Of a stretch of 12,244 bases of DNA, positions 7,087 to 12,244 are shown in pieces; position 1 is the first letter of the stretch; each line of letters begins with the position of its first letter. The notes under the pieces are model-generated. The model saw only the letters and a program-made list of their open reading frames with translations. It searched no databases and had not been told where the DNA came from. The translations under genes and the position numbers were made by a program. This stretch comes from DASYVD01 sp036000545 (GTDB taxonomy: Bacteria > Actinomycetota > UBA4738 > CALAEC01), in contig DASYVD010000039.1 of the NCBI GenBank assembly GCA_036000545.1, positions 1-12,244 on the forward strand. Direction: 5' to 3'.

Positions 7087-7116
7087 GGGTGCCCCGGAGG
7101 TGCCCCCGGGGCACCC
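7087..7116 (-). terminator. Strong GC hairpin (terminator or attenuator) between small gene and GGDEF-EAL gene
   Basis: Arms GGGTGCCCCGG and CCGGGGCACCC are perfect 11-bp inverted repeats around an 8-base loop. On the minus strand the stem is followed by GTTCTTCTTC (six T in ten). It begins 20 bp after the stop of the 28-residue gene and about 50 bp before the GGDEF-EAL ATG. It may end the small-gene transcript or partly attenuate read-through. The uninterrupted U tract of a classical terminator is missing. Confidence 0.5.
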
Positions 7117-7136
7117 CGCAGAATGGCGACGGGTGT

Positions 7137-7223
7137 TCACCACTTGCGCGCGCCCCCGACGACGAACAGCAGGGTCGCGAGCGAGCCCAACGCGATGCTC
7201 AGCCTGAACAGGCGAGCCTTCAT
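7137..7223 (-). CDS. 28-residue single-pass membrane peptide, function unknown
   Basis: A very short gene, ATG 7223 to TGA 7137, that I do not recognise. The product starts MKARLFRLS, continues with about 14 mostly hydrophobic residues (IALGSLATLLFVVG), and ends GGARKW: positive charges on both sides of one membrane segment. No cleavable signal-peptide AxA site is evident, so it probably stays in the membrane. Coding status rests mainly on AGGAGGTGA at 7228-7236, the best Shine-Dalgarno in the window, with the GGAGG core 7 bases before the ATG. It is the first minus-strand gene after the divergent intergenic region and lies just upstream of the GGDEF-EAL pair, separated by a strong hairpin. 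A regulatory leader peptide or a partner of the membrane cyclic di-GMP enzymes are both possible; neither is shown. Confidence 0.7.
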   Translation of the reverse strand: MKARLFRLSIALGSLATLLFVVGGARKW

Positions 7224-7354
7224 CCCGTCACCTCCTCTCGGCGGACGGTTCCCGCCGATCTAGTTATCGGCCGTTCGTCGGACCCCTTGAGGGCCTCAAG
7301 CTGCCTCGGGTCAGCGCCGATACTCCCGACAACCGGGGCGGGGAGGGGTATCGC
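7224..7354. promoter_or_regulatory. Divergent intergenic region with central palindrome and two promoter-like elements
   Basis: 131 bp between the small minus-strand gene and the plus-strand transporter. The 15-bp palindrome CTTGAGGGCCTCAAG lies at 7286-7300. At 17 bp from its left arm there is a minus-strand -10-like GATAAC (7263-7268). At 18 bp from its right arm there is a plus-strand -10-like GATACT (7319-7324). The palindrome arms (CTCAAG read outward) thus fall at both -35 positions. A second inverted repeat, GCCGAT/ATCGGC (7254-7271), spans the minus-strand -10 area. Matches to the sigma-70 consensus are modest; the promoter and operator roles are inference. Confidence 0.35.
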
Positions 7355-9136
7355 ATGCTGTTCATCGCGTTCCTGGGACTGGCACTGGCGACGGTCCCAC
7401 TGTTCCGGGGACGCGTCCTTTCGTTGGCTGAAGTGCGGTTCCGGGCCCTGTGGGCGCTGGGAGCCGCCCTCGCGATCCAGGCCGTCTTCCTCTTGGCACC
7501 CCACGCGGATCTGCCCGATCTCTACGGATCCCTCCACGTAACCTCGTACGTCCTTGCCGGGATCTTCCTGTGGGCCAACCGGAAGCTGCCCGGCGCCTGG
7601 CTGATCGCCCTGGGCGGGGCCCTGAACCTCCTGGCCATCGCGGCCAATCAAGGGATCATGCCGGCCTCGCCGGAGGCGCTGGCGGCCGCCGGGCTGGTCG
7701 ACGCCCCTCGGTGGTTCACCAACTCCGCGGCCCTGCCGGACCCCAACCTGTCCTTCCTCGGCGACGTCTTCGCCATCCCCCCGCCCTTCCCGTTCCGCAA
7801 CGTGTTCAGCCCTGGGGACATCCTCATCGGCCTGGGAGGGGCCTTCGCCGTTCACCGGCTCTGCGGCTCACGGCTGGTCCCGTCGGGTCGCGGCCAGCTC
7901 GCCCCGCTGTGGGGATACCGGGACTTCCGGCGCCTGTGGGCTGCCCAGGCCGTCTCGAACATTGGGGACTGGACCTACGCCCTGGCCGTGGCGACCATGG
8001 TGGCGGGCCGGGCGGGGGCCGCCCACGTCCTGGCCTTGCTACTCATCGCCGAGGTGGCACCGGCAGCGGTCGCCGGGGCCCTGGGCGGGCCGCTGATCGA
8101 CCGCCTCCCCCGCCGGGCCCTGATGGTGGGGTCCGACCTGCTGCGAGGCGTCGCCGTGGCCACGCTCCTGATCCAGAGCCCTCCTTCACTGGCCCACGTC
8201 TACGTGGTGGCCGTCTGCCTTGGCCTCTTCCGAGCGTTGTTCCAGCCCACCCTTCAGGCATCGCTTCCCAACGTCGTCCCGCACTCCCGCCTCGTGGCTG
8301 CCAACGCCCTCATCTCGGCCACGTACCACTTGGCGGTGATGATAGGGCCGCTCCTGGGAGGCTTCCTGGTCACGGCGGCGGGTCCAACGGCGGCCTTCGC
8401 CCTGAACGCCGGATCGTTCCTCCTCTCCGCGGTGCTCGTTGCCGGCGTTCATCTGCCCCGTCGAGAGGCTTTCGAGAAGGCCGATTCGTCCCCCTGGCAG
8501 GACCTCCTCGAGGGGGCCCGCTACTCGATCACCACTCCGCTCGTTCGGGGTGTCCTCCTGGTGACGGGGCTGGTGATGCTGGCCGCGTCGATCCGGACTC
8601 CCCTCGAGCCTCTGTTCGTCCTGGGCACGCTGGGGGGGAAGGCCTCCGCACTGGGGCTCGCGGGAGGGGCCTGGGGACTCGGAATGATCCTGGGGTCGGT
8701 GGCCGCCCCGGCCGCGGCGGGCCGGTGGCGAAGGGAACGCCTGTTGGGCGTCTCTGCCGGAGCGGTGGGACTGTGCGTGCTGGCCGCCTCCAGGGCGACG
8801 TCCCTGCCACCGGTCCTCCTACTCTGGCTGGCCTCCGGAGCCGCCAACGCGCTGGGGACGGTGTCGTACGAGTCGCTCCTCCAAGAACGCACTCCCGACG
8901 CGCTCCGGGGCCGGGTCATGGCTGCCTCGGAGGCCGTTCTGGACGGGACGTTCCTGGCCGGCGTGTCCGCTGCCGGATGGCTGGGCACCTCGCTGGGTAT
9001 CCGGGGAGCCTACGCCATATCGGGCGCGGCCTTCCTGCTCACGGCGGTGCTGAGCCAGATGCTCCTGTCCTCACCGAGGCGAACGCGGCAGTTCGACCTC
9101 GCCCGGGAGCGGGCCGCGTCCGAATCACCCTCCTAG
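7355..9136 (+). CDS. DUF5317-like domain fused to MFS transporter
   Basis: A 593-residue membrane protein with two parts. Residues about 1-170 have four or five membrane segments and features I associate with the DUF5317 family: an opening VPLFRGRVLSLAEVRFRALW, NRKLPGAWLIALGGALN, and NQGIMPASPEALAAAG near 98-113. From about 183 (PLWGYRDFRRLWAAQAVSNIGDW) to 580 it is a major facilitator of the EntS/MFS_3 type, with GGPLIDRLPRR as the loop 2-3 motif and about 12 membrane segments. It would be a proton-driven exporter of an unknown small molecule; nothing in the sequence names the substrate. ATG 7355 is preceded by GGGAGGGG about 8 bases upstream. It is the only plus-strand gene, and it converges with the phosphatase gene with an 11-bp gap and no visible terminator. 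The frame is continuous, so the fusion is not an assembly joint. Confidence 0.87.
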   Translation: MLFIAFLGLALATVPLFRGRVLSLAEVRFRALWALGAALAIQAVFLLAPHADLPDLYGSLHVTSYVLAGIFLWANRKLPGAWLIALGGALNLLAIAANQGIMPASPEALAAAGLVDAPRWFTNSAALPDPNLSFLGDVFAIPPPFPFRNVFSPGDILIGLGGAFAVHRLCGSRLVPSGRGQLAPLWGYRDFRRLWAAQAVSNIGDWTYALAVATMVAGRAGAAHVLALLLIAEVAPAAVAGALGGPLIDRLPRRALMVGSDLLRGVAVATLLIQSPPSLAHVYVVAVCLGLFRALFQPTLQASLPNVVPHSRLVAANALISATYHLAVMIGPLLGGFLVTAAGPTAAFALNAGSFLLSAVLVAGVHLPRREAFEKADSSPWQDLLEGARYSITTPLVRGVLLVTGLVMLAASIRTPLEPLFVLGTLGGKASALGLAGGAWGLGMILGSVAAPAAAGRWRRERLLGVSAGAVGLCVLAASRATSLPPVLLLWLASGAANALGTVSYESLLQERTPDALRGRVMAASEAVLDGTFLAGVSAAGWLGTSLGIRGAYAISGAAFLLTAVLSQMLLSSPRRTRQFDLARERAASESPS

Positions 9137-9147
9137 CCGCCGACCTT

Positions 9148-10401
9148 TCAGTGGCATGGGGTGCTGCCTGAATCGAGGGTCCGACCGCCGATCCCGACGA
9201 AGCGCCACTCGTACCGGTCGGGGTGAAGCGTCAGGACCAGCACCCCGAACGTGCCGGCCCGCCTGACCACGCTGTTGGGACGGACCCGCCGGATAGGGTA
9301 GAGGCTGCGCCCGCCTGTTCCCACCACGAACTCTCGGGTGCCCCCCTCCCGGTCCATCCTCCGCAGAGGCGTCTGGGGTGCGAAGCGCTCGTAGTGGTGG
9401 TCGTGTCCGTTCAACACCATCTCGGCGCCATCCGCGTGCAGCGCCCGCCAGAACCCGTCGAACGTCGAGTCGTTCCCGTGGAGACCGGAGCTGAACCGAG
9501 GATGATGCCAGGCCGCCGCCGTGCACGCCGAAGCATCCTGGTCCAATCGTGTTCGCAGCCACCGCAGCTGCCGGGAACCCGTGCCACACCCGCCCACGGC
9601 GAAGCACACGGAGTTCAGCACGATCAGCTGCCACTCGTCGAGATGCACGGCGTAGTAGCCGCGTCGCCCGGCGGCGTCACCGAAGTAGCGGAAGTATCCA
9701 TCGGCGCCGGGCGTCTGGTACTCGTGGTTGCCGACCACTGGGTGAGTGATCTTCTTGACCCTGCCCCATGTCGGCGCGTAGGAGCGCCAGAACCTCCACA
9801 GAGCTCCGTCCTCGTACTGGTTGTCTCCGAGCGCCACGACGGCGACCAGCCCGCGGCGGAAGAGCAGGTCGGAGGTGGCCTCCATCCTGCACTGCGAGCC
9901 TGAGACGGCCTGCCCCGGCTGGCAAGCGATGTCTCCAGCGGCGGCGATGCGAACCGCGCAGCTGCCCTTTGTTCCGATCCCCTGTCCCTGGAGGCAACCG
10001 TCCTCGCCCCAGCCGCCGTGGAAGGCGTCGTCGCCGTCGCCACCGAAGAGGCTGTCCATCCCAACGTTGCCGAACAGAGCGTCGGCCCCGGCCCCTCCTC
10101 GGAGCAGATCTGCGCCTCTGCCGCCACAGACGACATCGTCTCCACCGTGACCACGAACCTCATCGGGGCCTTCGCCTGCCGCGATCACGTCTGGGCCCGG
10201 CGTCCCCTCGATCAGGTCCGCATCGTCGGTGCCGACGATCGTCGCCGGCTGTCCGCCGCATTCGAAGGAAGGCTCCGGGCCGGGCACGAGAAGTGCGCCC
10301 CCGGGCGGCACGGCGGCGAGCGTGGGGGAAAGGAAGAAGAGGAGGAGGACGGAGAACCGGATAGCGATCCTCCACCGCTCCGTGCGGGCGACCAGAGCCA
10401 C
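9148..10401 (-). CDS. Secreted RTX-repeat metallophosphoesterase, purple-acid-phosphatase-like
   Basis: A 417-residue protein. An N-terminal signal peptide (basic RWRIAIR, hydrophobic SVLLLFFLS, cleavage likely near ALAA-type residues at 27-30) indicates export. Residues about 56-137 contain hemolysin-type calcium-binding nonapeptide repeats (GGRGADLLR, GGAGADALF, GNVGMDSLF, GGDGDDAFH). The C-terminal two thirds is a calcineurin-like phosphoesterase with the purple acid phosphatase motif series: D157 in AAGDIAC, GDNQY with D193 and Y196, GNHE (N225, H226), WHH at 298-300, and GHDHHYER with H333 and H335. It probably hydrolyses phosphate esters outside the cell; the substrate is unknown. Several cysteines suggest disulfides. 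The start is GTG 10401, with no upstream in-frame ATG or GTG and a poor ribosome binding site. It lies 37 bp after the metal ATPase, so co-transcription is plausible. Confidence 0.87.
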   Translation of the reverse strand: MALVARTERWRIAIRFSVLLLFFLSPTLAAVPPGGALLVPGPEPSFECGGQPATIVGTDDADLIEGTPGPDVIAAGEGPDEVRGHGGDDVVCGGRGADLLRGGAGADALFGNVGMDSLFGGDGDDAFHGGWGEDGCLQGQGIGTKGSCAVRIAAAGDIACQPGQAVSGSQCRMEATSDLLFRRGLVAVVALGDNQYEDGALWRFWRSYAPTWGRVKKITHPVVGNHEYQTPGADGYFRYFGDAAGRRGYYAVHLDEWQLIVLNSVCFAVGGCGTGSRQLRWLRTRLDQDASACTAAAWHHPRFSSGLHGNDSTFDGFWRALHADGAEMVLNGHDHHYERFAPQTPLRRMDREGGTREFVVGTGGRSLYPIRRVRPNSVVRRAGTFGVLVLTLHPDRYEWRFVGIGGRTLDSGSTPCH

Positions 10402-10438
10402 GGTGGCGGAGGATACCCCCGTCAGGACGGCGCTGCCA

Positions 10439-12244
10439 CTACGTCGCGTGGGCAGGAGCCGTCCGGTGCGCCTCCCCCTCCGCCGATCCGCCGAGCCGGA
10501 GCCGGCGATCCCTCCTGAGGAGCTGAGCGTTGAACGCGACCACCACCGTGCTGACCGACATGAGCAGCGCCCCGACGGCGGGCGGCAGCAAGATGCCCCA
10601 GGGCGCCAGCACGCCCGCGGCCAGGGGCAGCGCCACGGCGTTGTAGCCGGTCGCCCACACCAGGTTCTGGATCATCTTCCGGTAGCTCGCCCGGGACAGG
10701 TCGACCACCCTGGCCACGTCCCGGGGATCGTCCCGAACCAGGATCACGTCGGCCGACTCGATGGCCACATCCGTGCCAGCACCGATGGCGATCCCCACGT
10801 CGGCCTGGACCAGGGCCGGAGCGTCGTTCACCCCGTCGCCCACCATGGCGACCACGTTGCCCTGTGCCTGGAGGTCCTTCACCCGCGCCGCCTTGTTCTC
10901 CGGAAGGACCTCGGCGAAGTACTCGTCGAGGGCGAGCTCGCGGGCGACCCACCGCGCCACGTCCTCCGAGTCCCCCGTGATCATGGCCACCCTGATGCCC
11001 GACTTCTTCAAGCGGGCGATGGCATCGCTCGATTCGTCCCGGATCACGTCGGCCAGGGCGAACACCGCGCTTACCTTCCCAGCCTCCACCAGGCTGACGA
11101 CCGTCTTTCCCTCGTCCGACCAGCGCTCGACTGCATCCTGCAGATCCCCCGCCGGAGCCGTGCCAAGGGATTCCAGGAGTCGGGGGCCGCCGAGGTGGAT
11201 CTCCTCGCCGTCGACCATGCCACGCACCCCTCGCCCCTTCAGGGCCTCGAACGACTTCACGCGTTCGGCTGTCACGTTTCGGCGTCGGGCCTCGGCGACG
11301 ATGGCTCGGGCCAGGGCATGCTCGCTGTCGGCCTCGAGCCCCGCGGCCAGGGCCAGCACCTCGTCCTCGCTCCTTCCACCGGAGGTAACGATGCCGACGA
11401 CCCCGAGCTCCCCGCGGGTCAGGGTCCCGGTCTTGTCGAACACCACCACGTCGACCTCTCGCGCCTGCTCCAGCGCCAGGCGGTTCCTGACCAGAAGGCC
11501 GCTCCGGGCCGAAAGGCTGGTGGAGATGGCGATGACCAAGGGAACCGCGAGGCCCAGGGCGTGGGGACAGGCGATGACCACCACGGTCACGGCGCGCTCG
11601 ACCACGAAGTCGGCTCCCCGCTCGGCGGCCAGCAGTCCCCATGCCAGAGCGGTCACCGTTCCCGCGCCCACGGCGACGTAGAAGAGCCACATGGCTGCCC
11701 GGTCGGCCACGTCCTGGGCCCGGGACTTGGACGCCTGGGCTTCCCGGACGAGCCGCATGATCCCGGCCAGGGCTGTCTCCTCTCCGGTCTTCGCCACCAT
11801 CACCCGGAGCGAGCCCTCCTCGTTCACCGTCCCCGCGATGACCTCGTCGCCCTCCCTCTTGCCGACGGGACGAGACTCCCCCGTCAGCATGGCCTCGTTG
11901 ACGTGCGTCTCACCTTCCAGCACGGTGCCGTCCGCCGGCACCCGGGCCCCCGGGCGAATCAGGACGGTGTCGCCGGCCGAAAGCCTGGCCACCGCGACTT
12001 CCTCTACCCCGCCGTCCACCACGCGCTCGGCGGTGTCCGGCAGGAGCCCGGCCAGCTCGGTCAGGGCCTCCCCCGCCCGTCCAATCGAGCGCATCTCGAT
12101 CCAGTGACCAAGGAGCATCACGTCGACGAGCGTGGCCAGCTCCCAGTAGAAGCCCTCGCCCTCGACGAAGAAGGTGGTCGCCGCGCTGTACAGATAGGCC
12201 GCGGTGATCCCCAGGGCGACGAGGGTCATCATCCCGGGCATCCG
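10439..12244 (-). CDS. copB: CopB-type heavy-metal P-type ATPase (P1B, CPH motif), N-terminus cut by window
   Basis: At least 601 residues are visible; the frame is open to the right edge, so the N-terminal metal-binding region and first membrane segments are missing. Numbering from the Met at 12241: PGMMTLVALGIT and LLGHWIEMR (membrane and linker), TGES actuator motif 120-123, CPH metal motif 225-227 in ACPHALGLAVP, phosphorylated D269 in DKTGT, ITGDS 421-425, GDGVNDAP 468-475, then YNAVALPLAAG and MSVSTVVVAFNA in the last membrane segments. CPH with these final motifs is typical of the P1B-3 CopB group, which exports copper or silver ions. The usual HP dipeptide of the nucleotide domain reads HA here (SEHALARAI, around 307-314). 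The tail is short with two His residues. The stop is TAG, 37 bp before the phosphatase gene. The internal Met at 12241 is not the true start. Confidence 0.92.
   Translation of the reverse strand, partial: RMPGMMTLVALGITAAYLYSAATTFFVEGEGFYWELATLVDVMLLGHWIEMRSIGRAGEALTELAGLLPDTAERVVDGGVEEVAVARLSAGDTVLIRPGARVPADGTVLEGETHVNEAMLTGESRPVGKREGDEVIAGTVNEEGSLRVMVAKTGEETALAGIMRLVREAQASKSRAQDVADRAAMWLFYVAVGAGTVTALAWGLLAAERGADFVVERAVTVVVIACPHALGLAVPLVIAISTSLSARSGLLVRNRLALEQAREVDVVVFDKTGTLTRGELGVVGIVTSGGRSEDEVLALAAGLEADSEHALARAIVAEARRRNVTAERVKSFEALKGRGVRGMVDGEEIHLGGPRLLESLGTAPAGDLQDAVERWSDEGKTVVSLVEAGKVSAVFALADVIRDESSDAIARLKKSGIRVAMITGDSEDVARWVARELALDEYFAEVLPENKAARVKDLQAQGNVVAMVGDGVNDAPALVQADVGIAIGAGTDVAIESADVILVRDDPRDVARVVDLSRASYRKMIQNLVWATGYNAVALPLAAGVLAPWGILLPPAVGALLMSVSTVVVAFNAQLLRRDRRLRLGGSAEGEAHRTAPAHAT

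Noticed and set aside
7037..7114. GTG 7114 start for the upstream GGDEF-EAL protein
   Set aside because: This start lies inside the strong hairpin at 7087-7116 and lacks a ribosome binding site; the added residues are basic and non-membrane.
9120..9160. Bidirectional terminator between the convergent transporter and phosphatase genes
   Set aside because: The gap is 11 bp and no convincing inverted repeat is visible around it.
12239..12241. ATG 12241 as the start of the metal ATPase
   Set aside because: The preceding codon is in frame and open to the edge, and the family needs an N-terminal region and further membrane segments before this point.
1..12244. CRISPR arrays, insertion sequences, rRNA or tRNA genes
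   Set aside because: No direct-repeat array, transposase frame, terminal inverted repeats or RNA gene signature was found on either strand by eye.

Overview
This is a 12.2 kb, GC-rich fragment of a bacterial chromosome. It is most likely from an Actinomycetota member, perhaps a soil or sediment lineage. The mycobacterial-type CysO/Mec sulfur-carrier set, the DUF5317-like membrane domain and possible SD-less or leaderless starts all point that way, but no marker gene fixes the taxon. Every gene but one is on the minus strand. No RNA gene, insertion sequence, CRISPR array or origin was seen, and no gap between genes exceeds about 130 bases.

Left block (1-2692, minus strand, transcribed right to left): selD, then mec, a MoeB-type E1 enzyme, and cysO, which is cut by the window edge one or so residues before its end. 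mec, moeB and cysO are tightly packed (4-bp overlap, then a 2-bp gap) and form a CysO-dependent cysteine biosynthesis operon: the E1 adenylates CysO, CysO carries the sulfur, and Mec releases cysteine. cysM would be expected just outside the left edge. selD is the highlight. Its reading frame really begins at 2692 and runs through an in-frame TGA (2645-2647), exactly at the catalytic Cys/Sec position of selenophosphate synthetase. A 9-bp stem with a 3-nt loop lies 17 nt downstream, as expected for a bacterial SECIS element. SelD is therefore very probably a selenoprotein, and standard gene calling would cut off its catalytic N-terminus.

Central block (2764-7223, minus strand): two tandem membrane-bound GGDEF-EAL proteins with closely similar catalytic halves but unrelated sensor N-termini. 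One has two membrane segments flanking an extracytoplasmic domain; the other has six or seven membrane segments. Both keep intact GGDEF, RxxD and EAL motifs, so both could make, break and sense cyclic di-GMP. Upstream of the pair sits an unannotated 28-residue single-pass membrane peptide with a near-perfect ribosome binding site. A strong GC hairpin lies between it and the first GGDEF-EAL gene.

Right block: a divergent intergenic region (7224-7354) with a 15-bp palindrome midway between two promoter-like elements separates the small gene from a plus-strand DUF5317-like/MFS fusion transporter. That gene converges on a secreted RTX-repeat/purple-acid-phosphatase-like phosphoesterase, which lies just downstream of a CopB-type (CPH motif) heavy-metal P-type ATPase running off the right edge.
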